DNA from: an uncultured bacterium
GTDB lineage: Bacteria; Actinomycetota; Coriobacteriia; Coriobacteriales; Coriobacteriaceae
Assembly: GCA_958349055.1 (NCBI GenBank)
Contig: CATWBO010000011.1
Span: 1-61,730, forward strand
DNA: 61,730 nt
Reading direction: 5' to 3'
A model generated the notes under the pieces. That model was not told the DNA's origin, made no database searches, and saw only the letters and a program-made list of their open reading frames with translations. Positions 42,610-51,679 of the stretch are shown here, in pieces; position 1 is the stretch's first letter; every line of letters starts with the position of its first letter. The translations under genes and the position numbers were made by a program.

Positions 42610-44727
42610 TTACTCGTCATTATCCCCGCGCGCCGCGATCTTTTCCACGCGAACGGCGTTTTCCTGGGTGAGCGCGGCACCCGTCAACGGGTCCCAACGC
42701 AACGGCGTATGGTCGAGCGGGCCCACGCCCAAGCCTTGAGCGCCACCGGCATCGGCGTCAAACGAACGCCCACCGGGGGCGGCCGAGGTGAATATGCACG
42801 CCGGATGCAGATACGGCGTCGTCTCCACACGCACGCGGTCGCGGCCCATATCGCTCACGAGTTCGACGATCTCGCCGTCGGCGATGCCCATGTGCGCAGC
42901 AGCATCGGCATTCATCTGCACGGCATCCAGGTCCGACCCAGCCTCAGCGGCACCTTGGGCTGCAAGCCTTCGCGAGGTATGCGACTCAAAGGGACGGTTG
43001 CCGCTAATGAGGCGAAACATCCCCGGGCCAGGCTCCACCATGGGAGCGATCCAGTTGGGCACACGACCCAGACCGGCTCGTTCCCATACGTCGCTTGCCA
43101 GCGCAATTTTGCCGCCATCCAAGGGAATCGCCGGCTCGCCCGTAGGCGACGGCAACGCAACACCCGTGTCGGCCCAGCCGCGCTCCTTGAGCTCGTCCAG
43201 ATTGATCCCAAAAGGCGCCACCTGGGCAGCCGCCAGATCGTCAGACGTAAACTGGAAGTACTCGCCCGCGCCACACGCCTGCGCCAGACCGGCAAAAATC
43301 TCCCGACCGGGACGTGTGTCGTCATGCTGCACAGGCAGTGCGGCGTTGCGGTAGAACACCCGCGAATCGTTGGCGCCCACGACCGTGCCCACGCCGCGGT
43401 CGGCCTCCAGATACGTTACGTCGGGCAGCACGAAGTCGGAAGCACGCGCCGTCTCGGACCAGCGAATATCAATTGTCACGAGCAAGTCGAGCTGCTGCAA
43501 AATACCCAACCAAGCCTGTGCATTGCCATAGCCCGCACCGGGGTTACTGGCATAGACGATGAGCCCGCGCAGGTCCCCGGCCAGAATCGACTGGCCGATG
43601 GTCGTGCACAGACCGCGCTCGGGGTCGACGAGCGGATAGCGCTCGGACCCCAACTTAGGCTCACGCGACACTGACGGCGTCGCAAAGCGTTCGGGATCGA
43701 GGTCGCCCAACACAAGCGGCGTGGGCGGGTTGAGTGCACCGCCCGCGTGTCCGATGCAGCCCAGAAGCACATCGACCAAGCAGATAGCACGCGCGGTCTG
43801 GGTGCTATTGGCATACGCGATACCGATGCCACCATGAAAGCCCGCATCCACCACAGCGGCAGGCGCGGCGGCAGCGAGATCGCGCGCCGTGGCGACAATC
43901 TCTGCGGCCGGCACGTCGCACATGGACTCGGCCCACTCGGGCGTCCAAGCACGGGCCGCCTGCGCCAGCTCGTCAAAGCCCGTGGTATAGCGGGTCACGA
44001 ACTCGTGATCGTACAGGTCCTCGGCAATCAGCACGTGGACAATACCCAACAGCAGCGCCAAGTCGCAGCCCGGACGCACGCGCAGCCAGCGGTCGGCAAG
44101 CGCAGCAGAGCCACTGCGCCGGGGGTCAACCACAATAATCTTCGCCCCGCGCCGGCGCGCATCATTGAGCGCATCAACGGCCCCCATCGTCGACGAATCG
44201 ACAATGGAACGACCCAGGTACATGATGCAGTCGGTATGCGCAAGGTCGGAGGTGGGACTATAACCCAGGCTGTGCTCCCAACCGGTAAGTCGGCTTACCT
44301 CGCAGGCACCGTCTGCACCGTATACGTTGGGCGAGCCCAGCGCATGCATAAAACGACACGCCCAGTAGCGGTCGAACGAGGGCACGCCAAGCGTCATGCC
44401 CAGCGCACGGGCACCATGCTCGTCAATAATCCCCGCAAGGCGCTCAGCAATCTGTGCAAACGCCTCGTCCCAGCTCACCGCGTCGAACCCCGTGCCATCC
44501 TCGCGGCGGCGCATGGGGTGCAAAATACGGTCACGATCGTCGAACGGCATGGACAGACGATGTCGCCCGCGAGCGCACAGGGCACGCGCTGCGCACGGGT
44601 GCCCCGGCACCGGCAGATCAGCCACCACGCGCCCGTCCTCAACATAGGCCGCAAAGGCGCAATCGGCATAGCATCCCCCGCACGTGGTCACCACGGTGCG
44701 ACCGGCACGCTCAGCATCAGATGCCAT
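42610..44727 (-). CDS. Molybdopterin (bis-MGD) oxidoreductase of unknown substrate
   Basis: This 705-residue DMSO-reductase-family protein starts at the ATG at 44727 (MASDAERAG), with GGAAAGGGG upstream. The N-terminus has CGGCYADCAFA and a later Cys (ALCARGRHRL), the spacing of a [4Fe-4S] site. GADGACEVSRLTG supplies the probable Cys ligand to Mo in place of Sec. MGD-binding segments IIVVDPRRSGSA and DFVLPDVTYLEADRG follow. No twin-arginine signal is seen, so it is cytoplasmic. It is cut off from the hyf-foc operon by the terminator at 44819 and precedes selA by 52 bp. Formate, polysulfide or a hydroxylated aromatic are all possible substrates. Confidence 0.8.
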   Translation of the reverse strand: MASDAERAGRTVVTTCGGCYADCAFAAYVEDGRVVADLPVPGHPCAARALCARGRHRLSMPFDDRDRILHPMRRREDGTGFDAVSWDEAFAQIAERLAGIIDEHGARALGMTLGVPSFDRYWACRFMHALGSPNVYGADGACEVSRLTGWEHSLGYSPTSDLAHTDCIMYLGRSIVDSSTMGAVDALNDARRRGAKIIVVDPRRSGSAALADRWLRVRPGCDLALLLGIVHVLIAEDLYDHEFVTRYTTGFDELAQAARAWTPEWAESMCDVPAAEIVATARDLAAAAPAAVVDAGFHGGIGIAYANSTQTARAICLVDVLLGCIGHAGGALNPPTPLVLGDLDPERFATPSVSREPKLGSERYPLVDPERGLCTTIGQSILAGDLRGLIVYASNPGAGYGNAQAWLGILQQLDLLVTIDIRWSETARASDFVLPDVTYLEADRGVGTVVGANDSRVFYRNAALPVQHDDTRPGREIFAGLAQACGAGEYFQFTSDDLAAAQVAPFGINLDELKERGWADTGVALPSPTGEPAIPLDGGKIALASDVWERAGLGRVPNWIAPMVEPGPGMFRLISGNRPFESHTSRRLAAQGAAEAGSDLDAVQMNADAAAHMGIADGEIVELVSDMGRDRVRVETTPYLHPACIFTSAAPGGRSFDADAGGAQGLGVGPLDHTPLRWDPLTGAALTQENAVRVEKIAARGDNDE

Positions 44728-44818
44728 CTCGATTACCCCTTTCCAAACCAAACCCAACAGGCCTACGGGCAAACAATTAGCCCCAAGCCCCAAAGCTAAC
44801 AAGCCCCAAGGCCAAAAA

Positions 44819-44849
44819 GCCTCCCGCACGGCAACGCCCCGCGGGAGGC
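44819..44849 (-). terminator. Intrinsic terminator at the end of the hyf-foc operon
   Basis: On the minus strand GCCTCCCGC (44841-44849 complement) pairs with GCGGGAGGC (44819-44827 complement) and is followed by TTTTT. It lies 25 bp after the formate channel stop codon. Confidence 0.85.
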
Positions 44850-44873
44850 TCAACACCCAGCGAACAGTCCCTT

Positions 44874-45713
44874 TTATGCCTCGGACTTCTTGGCGTAGAT
44901 AAACCAGTAGCCGAGCGCGACCAGAACCGCGCCGCCCACGATGTTGCCCAGCGTGGCGGCGGACAGGTTAAACGCAATGCCCGCGGCGTCGAGCGCATCG
45001 GCACCGGCGACGTCGGCACCATAGCCGCACGCGTGCATCACGGCACCCATGGGCAAAAAGTACATGTTGGCGACGCAGTGCTCAAAACCGCAGGCCACAA
45101 AGGCGGCGATGGGCAGCAGAATGCCCACAACCTTATCGACCACGGTCTTGCCGGCGGTACCAATCCACACGGCCAGGCACACAAAGATGTTGCACAGGAT
45201 GCCACGGAAGAAGATCGTCACCCAGTCGATCGTCACCTTGCCGGCGGCGACGCTCACCATGGAATTGGCAACCGCCTCGCCGTTGAGCTTGTAAATGCCG
45301 GCCATGTACACCAAAAAGACGATGAACAGAGCGCCGACAAAATTGCCGACCCACACGACAAGCCAGGCTTTGAGCATCTGAGCCAAGGTGATCTTTTTGC
45401 TCTTGAGCGCGCAGACCATAAGCGAATTACCGGTAAACAGCTCGGCGCCGCACACCAGCACCAGCACCAGGCCCAGGCAAAAGCACAGGCCGCCCACGAC
45501 GCGCTGAGCGCCCCAGCCGAGCGTGCTATCGCTCAAGAACACCGTAAAGAACAGGCCGCCGAAGGCGATGAACGCGCCGGCGAACATTGCCAACAGAAAG
45601 GCCTTTGCGACCGGCAGGTTGGCCTTGGTCACGCCGGCGGCCTCGGTCTTGGCCTCGATCGCAGCGGGCGCCAGGCAATCGGGAGCGGGGTACTCCACCT
45701 TGGAATCTGCCAT
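44874..45713 (-). CDS. focA: Formate/nitrite transporter family channel (FocA-like)
   Basis: This is a pentameric FNT channel, 279 residues from the ATG at 45713 (MADSKVEY), with six membrane segments. Typical motifs are GAFIAFGGLFFTVF, CGAELFTGNSLM and WVGNFVGALFIVFLV, with GFEHCVANMYFLPMG around the central His. As the last gene of the formate hydrogenlyase operon it most likely moves formate in or out of the cell, matching focB in the E. coli hyf operon. It ends just before a strong terminator. Confidence 0.9.
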   Translation of the reverse strand: MADSKVEYPAPDCLAPAAIEAKTEAAGVTKANLPVAKAFLLAMFAGAFIAFGGLFFTVFLSDSTLGWGAQRVVGGLCFCLGLVLVLVCGAELFTGNSLMVCALKSKKITLAQMLKAWLVVWVGNFVGALFIVFLVYMAGIYKLNGEAVANSMVSVAAGKVTIDWVTIFFRGILCNIFVCLAVWIGTAGKTVVDKVVGILLPIAAFVACGFEHCVANMYFLPMGAVMHACGYGADVAGADALDAAGIAFNLSAATLGNIVGGAVLVALGYWFIYAKKSEA

Positions 45714-45752
45714 GTCAATCACTTCTTTCCTAACAAAATGGAACAAGTGCTC

Positions 45753-46256
45753 CTACTGCTCTTGCCCCAAGCGGACAAAGTGGGAAAAGTCGTTGGCGGC
45801 CACGGCGTCGTACACGGCGTCGACGGCGTCAAAGACTTCCGGGGACATGGGGTTGTAGAACTCCGTGTCGCCCGGCTGAATCCCGACGAAGACGATATCA
45901 TCGCATGATTGCTCGATCTCTTCGATCAAAATCGAGAGCGGGAGCGAATGCGTGGTGAACATCGACTTGCGAGCCACGTCGCTTTTGTCGAGCAGACGGA
46001 TCGAACCGACGGGCAACGCCATATCGGCGGCATCCACAAGCACCAAGCGCGGCGGACGCTCGCGCTTGACCTCGATGATGTCGTCTTCGGGCGTCTGACC
46101 GCCGTCGATGGTGTACCAACCGGCGATGGGTGCGTCCTCCATCTTTTTGGAGAGCACGGGGCCGGCGGCATCATCGGCACGCAGCACGCTTCCCGCCGTG
46201 AGCACGATACCCGCAAAGGGGGCGCCGTTTACGCGGCCATCGATAACGCGGCCCAT
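45753..46256 (-). CDS. hycI: Hydrogenase maturation protease (HycI-like)
   Basis: This 167-residue protein of the HycI/HyaD endopeptidase family has GSVLRADDAAGPVLSKKM (residues about 22-39, metal-binding Asp), LVLVDAADMAL and TTHSLPLSILIEEIEQ (metal-binding His). It cleaves the C-terminal extension of the large subunit once Ni is inserted; the large subunit encoded at 48341 has such an extension. Its ATG overlaps the stop codon of hycH by one base. Confidence 0.88.
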   Translation of the reverse strand: MGRVIDGRVNGAPFAGIVLTAGSVLRADDAAGPVLSKKMEDAPIAGWYTIDGGQTPEDDIIEVKRERPPRLVLVDAADMALPVGSIRLLDKSDVARKSMFTTHSLPLSILIEEIEQSCDDIVFVGIQPGDTEFYNPMSPEVFDAVDAVYDAVAANDFSHFVRLGQEQ

Positions 46257-46837
46257 TACTGCAACCTTCCCGTCAAGTACACGCCCGACACGTCGCGCAC
46301 GCGCTCCACCAGGTCGCGAAACTTCATCAGAAACGCGACCTGCTGGGCGTGCAGGCCAAAGTCGTTATCGAACACCGAGATACCCGCCTTGGCCGAGCCG
46401 CGAAAGCCGCGCTCGTCGAGCAAGGCATCGCAGGCCTCGAGCAGCGACGGCACGGCCGCCTTGTCGAGCTGGCACTCGCCAAAGGAGCGGATGGCCTCAA
46501 ACTTGGTTTTGGCCTCCCCTTCCGGCAGCGCATCGACCAGCGAATAGAACACGTCCACCGGCACGGACAGGCGCGGCTCAAAGCAATCGAGTACGCCGGT
46601 GTGGTGGCCCACGGCGAGCGTGTAGTACAGCACGTCGCAGGCCTCCTGGGGAACGTCTTCCTCGGTCTCGACAAACTTGCGCGTGAGCTCGTAGAAGACC
46701 ACCTGGTCGGGCTCGTGAGCCAGGCAGGGGTCGGCGACGCCCTCGGTGGCCTCGACGCTTGCGCGCGAGGCGTCACCGAAGGAGCCGCCGAGCATGCCGG
46801 GGCCCGCAAAGTAACCAGAGCGGTCCGTAAGCTCCAT
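46256..46837 (-). CDS. hycH: Formate hydrogenlyase maturation protein HycH
   Basis: This 193-residue protein matches the HycH/HyfJ family (VVFYELTRKFVE, VLYYTLAVGHHTGVLDCF, VFDNDFGLHAQQVAFL). HycH is needed for assembly of group 4 formate hydrogenlyase hydrogenases but is not part of the final complex. It sits between the small subunit gene (no gap) and the protease gene (one-base overlap), in the order hyfI-hycH-hycI. Its exact biochemical role is not established. Confidence 0.88.
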   Translation of the reverse strand: MELTDRSGYFAGPGMLGGSFGDASRASVEATEGVADPCLAHEPDQVVFYELTRKFVETEEDVPQEACDVLYYTLAVGHHTGVLDCFEPRLSVPVDVFYSLVDALPEGEAKTKFEAIRSFGECQLDKAAVPSLLEACDALLDERGFRGSAKAGISVFDNDFGLHAQQVAFLMKFRDLVERVRDVSGVYLTGRLQ

Positions 46838-47620
46838 CTAGCGACCTCCGGCCAGCACCAGATCCTGCAGCGCCGAGTAGACCTCGACGCGGCGGGGATC
46901 ATCCTGCTTGTCGATGAGCAGCGCCATGGCGCCGCGGATATCACCCTTGGGCGCACCCTCGAGCGTATCCATGAACTCGTTGGCCAGGTCGCGACCATAG
47001 CGGTAGCCGCTCATGGCGCGAGCCTCGCGCTCGATGGCCACGCGCAGCTTATACGGCACGCCGGGATGCAGGATGTCGGCCTGCTCGCCCTCGGCCTCCA
47101 CCGTGGTCTCGGCATGGAGCTTTTGATCCAGCAGACCAAGCGCCATGGCAAAGCCGTAGATGGTCTGCGCGGGACTGGGCGGGCAGCCGGGGATGTAGAC
47201 ATCGACCGGCAGAATCTTGTCCGTGCCACCCCAGACGCAGTAGTTGTCGTAGAAGATGCCGCCGGTGCAGCCGCACGCGCCATAGGACACCACGATCTTG
47301 GGATCGGGTGCGGCCTCAAAGGCGCGCAGGGCCGGCATGCGCATGGCACGCGTCACGGCACCGGTGTACAGCAGCACATCGGCGTGACGGGGCGAGGGCA
47401 CGACCTTGATGCCAAAGCGCTCGACGTCAAAGACGGGCGTGATAGAACCGAAGATCTCGATCTCGCAGCCGTTGCAGCCGCCGCAGTCAACACGATAGAC
47501 GTACACCGAGCGCTTGATCTTCTTAAGAAGGGTCGCCTTGGCCTTCTCGATGCTCTCGTCGAGCTCGATCTTGGTCGGGCGGTACTGAAGCCGCTCGGGC
47601 AAAAGCGTGGGTTCGGCCAT
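46838..47620 (-). CDS. hyfI: Group 4 [NiFe]-hydrogenase small subunit (HyfI/HycG, NuoB-like)
   Basis: This 260-residue NuoB/20-kDa homologue carries the proximal [4Fe-4S] cluster next to the NiFe site. Cluster cysteines are in DCGGCNGCEIEIFGS (near residue 50), GACGCTGG and IPGCPPSPAQTIYG. It lies on the cytoplasmic face of the membrane arm. It follows hyfH with 2 bp between them. A C-terminal tail of about 80 residues beyond the core is longer than in many NuoB proteins. Confidence 0.92.
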   Translation of the reverse strand: MAEPTLLPERLQYRPTKIELDESIEKAKATLLKKIKRSVYVYRVDCGGCNGCEIEIFGSITPVFDVERFGIKVVPSPRHADVLLYTGAVTRAMRMPALRAFEAAPDPKIVVSYGACGCTGGIFYDNYCVWGGTDKILPVDVYIPGCPPSPAQTIYGFAMALGLLDQKLHAETTVEAEGEQADILHPGVPYKLRVAIEREARAMSGYRYGRDLANEFMDTLEGAPKGDIRGAMALLIDKQDDPRRVEVYSALQDLVLAGGR

Positions 47621-47622
47621 GG

Positions 47623-48339
47623 TTACTCCTCCTTCGTATCAAAATCCATGATGATGCCTTCGACTGGCGCCGGACCGGCGGGAATCTCGGGCGCATCGGG
47701 GTTAAGCTCGCGGTCGATATACTCCGGGTTCACACCGTGGCCGCCAAGATACTCCATGCCGGGGCCTTGGGGCTCACCGGACGCGAGCGTCTCGTTGGCA
47801 GCCATGCCGACCGCGTTGCCGGTCTTGACGGCCGACGCGGCGCGCAGGGCGTCGAGCTCGCGCTTGCACTCCTGGCACATGCCCACGGTACGGGCGGCCT
47901 GCACGGCCTCCATACCGCCGGCCGCCTGCAGCAGGCGCTTAGCGTAGTCGATCTCCTTGTGCGGGGCAAACGGCTTGCCGCAACGCGAGCAGTGCTCGAG
48001 CGTATAGACGCTCTTGCTGGTGAGGTCGTCCTTGCTCATGACAGCCAGCTCAAACTCCTCGGTGAGCTTGATGGCCTCCATGGGGCAGGCTTCCTCGCAG
48101 CGGCCGCAGAAGATGCAGCGGCCGTAGTCGATCGACCAGGTGATGGTATCGGCCGCAAGGTCGGTATCCATGCGGATGGCGTCGGCCGGGCACGCAACGC
48201 CGCAGGCACCGCATGCGATGCACAGCTCGGCGTTGTGCTCGGGCTTGCCGCGCATATCCTTGTTGGTGGGAAACGGCGCAAACGGGTACTTGACCGTCGC
48301 GTCGCCGGCCTTGGCGTTAACCTTCCAAAGCTTCAGCAT
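47623..48339 (-). CDS. hyfH: Hydrogenase polyferredoxin-type subunit (HyfH/HycF, NuoI-like)
   Basis: This 238-residue protein starts at the ATG at 48339 (MLKLWKV), two bases from the hyfG stop. It has two [4Fe-4S] motifs, CIACGACGVACP and CIFCGRCEEACP (residues about 41-90), and a further Cys set (CSRCGKPF ... CQECKRE) that may bind zinc or iron. It carries electrons from the formate dehydrogenase module to the small subunit. The C-terminal tail of about 70 residues is of low complexity and of unknown role. Confidence 0.9.
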   Translation of the reverse strand: MLKLWKVNAKAGDATVKYPFAPFPTNKDMRGKPEHNAELCIACGACGVACPADAIRMDTDLAADTITWSIDYGRCIFCGRCEEACPMEAIKLTEEFELAVMSKDDLTSKSVYTLEHCSRCGKPFAPHKEIDYAKRLLQAAGGMEAVQAARTVGMCQECKRELDALRAASAVKTGNAVGMAANETLASGEPQGPGMEYLGGHGVNPEYIDRELNPDAPEIPAGPAPVEGIIMDFDTKEE

Positions 48340-48340
48340 A

Positions 48341-50113
48341 TTAGAGCGCCTCCTCATCGAGCGGAGCGGCCATGGTGCCCTCGCCCGCAAGCGGCGACTT
48401 GTCGCGCCAGACGTTCTCGAACTGCTCCTTGTCGAGCACGTGGTCGCGCTTGGCGGCGACGTCGGTCACCGTCACGCGGTCGGTGCAGGAGTAGCACGGG
48501 TCGAGCGAGCCAACGATGAGCGCCGCGTCGCCCACGGTGTTGCCGCGGAACATGTAGCGCAGGACCGGCCAGTTGCTGTACGTGGCGGCCTTGGCGCGCC
48601 AGCGGTAGCACTTCTGGTTGTTGCCGAGCATGGCCCAGTGCACGTCCTCGCCGCGCGGCGCCTCGGTGGCACCGATGGCGTACTTATGCGGGGTGTACTC
48701 CCAATCCGTGGTAAGGATGGGGCCCGACGGGCAGTTCTCGAGCATGGTCTCGATCATATCAATCGAATCGTAGACCTCCTGGATGCGGACGGCGGTACGG
48801 CCGAAGGCATCGCAGGTGTCGGCCGTGGCCGCGCGCATCTTTTGGATGTCGGGGTCGGCATAGCCATCGAAGGGATGGTCAAAGCGCACGTCGCGGGCAT
48901 AACCCGAGCCGCGCATGAGCGGGCCAACCGGCGAGAAGTCACGGGCGATCTTGCGATCCAGGATGCCGATACCGCTCGTGCGCTCGATAAAGTTGGGCGT
49001 GGAGAGCAATACGTCGACAAGCTCGGTGACCTCGGAGCGCAGCTGATGGATGGTCGTGAGTGTGGAGAGCTTCTGCTCGGCCAGGATGTCGCGACGCACG
49101 CCGCCGATCACGTTGAGGCCATAGGTCTTGCGGTGACCGGAGAGCTTCTCGGCCAGGTCCATGGACTTCTCGCGGACGCGGAAGAACTGCTGGAAGCCGG
49201 AATCGAAGCCGGTGTAATGCGACGCCAGGCCAATGTTGAGCAGGTGCGAGTGCAAGCGCTCGACCTCGAGCATGATGGCGCGGATGTACTGGGCGCGCGG
49301 CGGGACGTGGATACCCTGGGCGCGCTCGACGGCCTCGGCATAGGCCACCGAGTGGGCGCAGCCGCAGATGCCGCAGATGCGGTCGGCGAGGAACGTCACG
49401 GCGTCATAGTTCAGGCGCGTCTCGGCGACCTTCTCCATGCCGCGGTGCACGTAGAACAGACGGTAGTCGGCGTCGACGATCGTCTCGCCCTCAACGAACA
49501 GGCGGAAGTGGCCGGGCTCGTCGGAGGTAATGTGCAGCGGGCCCATGGGAACCAGGGTCGTCTCCTTGCCCTTGGTATCGGCCAAGAACTCGTAGTTTTC
49601 CATGTCGCTTACGGGAGCGGGACGGAAACGGTAGTCCATGGAGTCCTTGCGCAGCGGGTACAGACCGCTCGGCCAGTCGTCGGGTAGCACCAGGCGACGG
49701 CGATCGGGCAGACCCTCGGGGATCAGGCCGAACATATCGCGCAGCTCGCGCTCGCCCCACACGCAGGCGGGGACGAACGGCGTCACGGACGGGAACGTCA
49801 TCTTGGCGGGATCGACCTCGGCGCGCACGGTCACCCAGCCGGGGTCCTCCCCCTCCATGGAAATGAGGTAGTACACGGCGTAGCGGCCGCACAGGCTGCG
49901 CTCGTCGTTGCCAACGATCACGGGAATCCAGCCGTAGCGCTCGTAGTACAGGTAGTGGACGGCCTCGGGCAGACGGTCCAGCTTGACGGTGATCGTCAGC
50001 TGGTCCTCGCACTGCCACTCGACCTTCTCGATGCAGCCCGGAACGGCGCGGCGCAGGGCCTCGACATGGCTCTCGCAGCGGCGGGCATACACCTTGTTCT
50101 CAGTATCAGTCAT
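48341..50113 (-). CDS. hyfG: Group 4 [NiFe]-hydrogenase large subunit (HyfG/HycE, NuoC-NuoD fusion)
   Basis: This 590-residue protein joins a NuoC-like domain (residues about 1-170) to a NuoD-like catalytic domain. The NiFe site is formed by RICGICGCAHS (near 245) and DPCYSCTDR (near 540). After this Arg a 44-residue tail follows, the expected substrate of the HycI protease, which in E. coli cuts after the equivalent Arg. It evolves H2 in the cytoplasm. Neighbouring genes overlap or abut on both sides. Assignment to hyf rather than hyc follows from the extra membrane subunits upstream. Confidence 0.93.
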   Translation of the reverse strand: MTDTENKVYARRCESHVEALRRAVPGCIEKVEWQCEDQLTITVKLDRLPEAVHYLYYERYGWIPVIVGNDERSLCGRYAVYYLISMEGEDPGWVTVRAEVDPAKMTFPSVTPFVPACVWGERELRDMFGLIPEGLPDRRRLVLPDDWPSGLYPLRKDSMDYRFRPAPVSDMENYEFLADTKGKETTLVPMGPLHITSDEPGHFRLFVEGETIVDADYRLFYVHRGMEKVAETRLNYDAVTFLADRICGICGCAHSVAYAEAVERAQGIHVPPRAQYIRAIMLEVERLHSHLLNIGLASHYTGFDSGFQQFFRVREKSMDLAEKLSGHRKTYGLNVIGGVRRDILAEQKLSTLTTIHQLRSEVTELVDVLLSTPNFIERTSGIGILDRKIARDFSPVGPLMRGSGYARDVRFDHPFDGYADPDIQKMRAATADTCDAFGRTAVRIQEVYDSIDMIETMLENCPSGPILTTDWEYTPHKYAIGATEAPRGEDVHWAMLGNNQKCYRWRAKAATYSNWPVLRYMFRGNTVGDAALIVGSLDPCYSCTDRVTVTDVAAKRDHVLDKEQFENVWRDKSPLAGEGTMAAPLDEEAL

Positions 50114-50116
50114 TGG

Positions 50117-51676
50117 TTACTCCACCTCGCTCTGAGCGGTCTGGGTACCGAACACAGCGCGGTACATCGGCGCCGCATGAAGCTCCTCGGTGCTCTGCTC
50201 GAGCACGATGCCGGTCGCGGTCTCCACACCGTGCACGAGAGGCAACGGGGTGGCGATGCCAAACCACAAGATCATGACAGCCAGGATGATCTCGGGGATC
50301 AGCATGAGCGCCGGGGCCTCGTGCTTACCCATGCCCTCGGGAGCATGACCGAACACAGACTTAAGCGCGATGCGGGTAAGCGCGGAGATGGCGACAGTAA
50401 GGCCGAGGGCCACCACGACGACAAGCCACATCGGGCCAGCGGTAACGCCGGCGACAAAGGTCAGGAATTCGGAGATGAACATGCCAAAGGGCGGGAAGGC
50501 GGCAAGGCCCAGCAGCGCCAGGATGGCGAGCGCGGCGGTAGCGGGAGCAACCTCCACGACGCCCTGGATCTTGGCCAGGCTGCGCGTACCGTAGGCATGC
50601 TGGATGTTACCGGACACGCAGAAGGCAAGCGTCTTGGTAAAGCCGTGGAACACGCAGTGCAGCAGGGCCGCGGCGATACCCAGCGGGCCGCCGACACCCA
50701 GGCACAGCGCGATGACGCCCACGTTCTCCACGGAGGAGTAGGCGAAGCGGCGCTTGAGGTCGTCCTGGCGGAACATGGAAAGCGCCGCCACCAGGATGGA
50801 CAGCGTACCGACGATCAGCAGCAGAAGCTGGGGGTAGTCGGCGCCGACGGCCTGGATGGTAAAGCCGTAGAAGCGCATGATCACGAGCATGGCGCACTTA
50901 AGCAGCACGCCCGAGAGCAGGGCCGAGACAGGGCTCGGGGCCTGGGAATGGGCGTCGGGCAGCCAGGTGTGCATGGGGAACAGGCCGGCCTTGGTGCCAA
51001 AGCCGATCACGATAAACGCGAAGGCGAGGCGCATGAGCGTCGGGTCGAACTGGTCGGCATAGGGCAGAACAGACGACAGGAAAGCGGCCTCGTGGGCATT
51101 GGGAATCACGTCGGCGGCGTTGGCATAGATCAGCAGCGTGCCAAAGAGGCCAAAGGCCACGCCGGCGGTGCAGACCATGGCGTACTTCCAAGAGGCCTCG
51201 AGGGCGGTCTTGTTCTTGTAGATACCGACGAGAAACACGGTGGACAGCGTAGTTGCCTCCACGGCGGCCCAGGTGAGGATCATGTTGTTGGACAGGCATG
51301 CGAGCAGCATGGTGAACACAAACAGGCTAAACAGCGCGTAGTACTGCTTAGCGCGCTCGGCGGGCATGGCACCCTCCTCGATGTCGGCCTTGACGTAGGG
51401 CAGCGAGAACAGCCCCGTGAGAAAACCGATAAAGCCGATGAGCAGCACAAAGATGGAGCCCAGCGAATCGAGGTGGAACCACAGGCCAAGGGCGTTGGCG
51501 GTGTTGCCGCTCACAAGGACGTCGCCGGCGGTCATAAGCGACAGCACCAGGACGGCCGCGACAGAGACCAGGTTGAGCCCGGCAAACACGCTATAGGACG
51601 TGCTCTTGGGCAAAAACGCCATGACGAGCGAGAACGCCAAAGGGGTCGCGAGCAGGGCAAGAATCAACGTTTCCAT
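50117..51676 (-). CDS. hyfF: Hydrogenase-4 membrane subunit HyfF (antiporter-like)
   Basis: This 519-residue protein of the Mrp antiporter/NuoL-M-N family has about 14 membrane segments, with GFGTKAGLFPMHTWLPDAHSQ and a broken-helix Lys/His region (CVFHGFTKTLAFC). In the hyf gene order it is the third antiporter-like subunit after HyfB and HyfD. These subunits are absent from the smaller E. coli Hyc complex and could pump protons or sodium when H2 is formed. Three bases separate it from hyfG and hyfE. Confidence 0.88.
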   Translation of the reverse strand: METLILALLATPLAFSLVMAFLPKSTSYSVFAGLNLVSVAAVLVLSLMTAGDVLVSGNTANALGLWFHLDSLGSIFVLLIGFIGFLTGLFSLPYVKADIEEGAMPAERAKQYYALFSLFVFTMLLACLSNNMILTWAAVEATTLSTVFLVGIYKNKTALEASWKYAMVCTAGVAFGLFGTLLIYANAADVIPNAHEAAFLSSVLPYADQFDPTLMRLAFAFIVIGFGTKAGLFPMHTWLPDAHSQAPSPVSALLSGVLLKCAMLVIMRFYGFTIQAVGADYPQLLLLIVGTLSILVAALSMFRQDDLKRRFAYSSVENVGVIALCLGVGGPLGIAAALLHCVFHGFTKTLAFCVSGNIQHAYGTRSLAKIQGVVEVAPATAALAILALLGLAAFPPFGMFISEFLTFVAGVTAGPMWLVVVVALGLTVAISALTRIALKSVFGHAPEGMGKHEAPALMLIPEIILAVMILWFGIATPLPLVHGVETATGIVLEQSTEELHAAPMYRAVFGTQTAQSEVE

Positions 51677-51679
51677 GGA

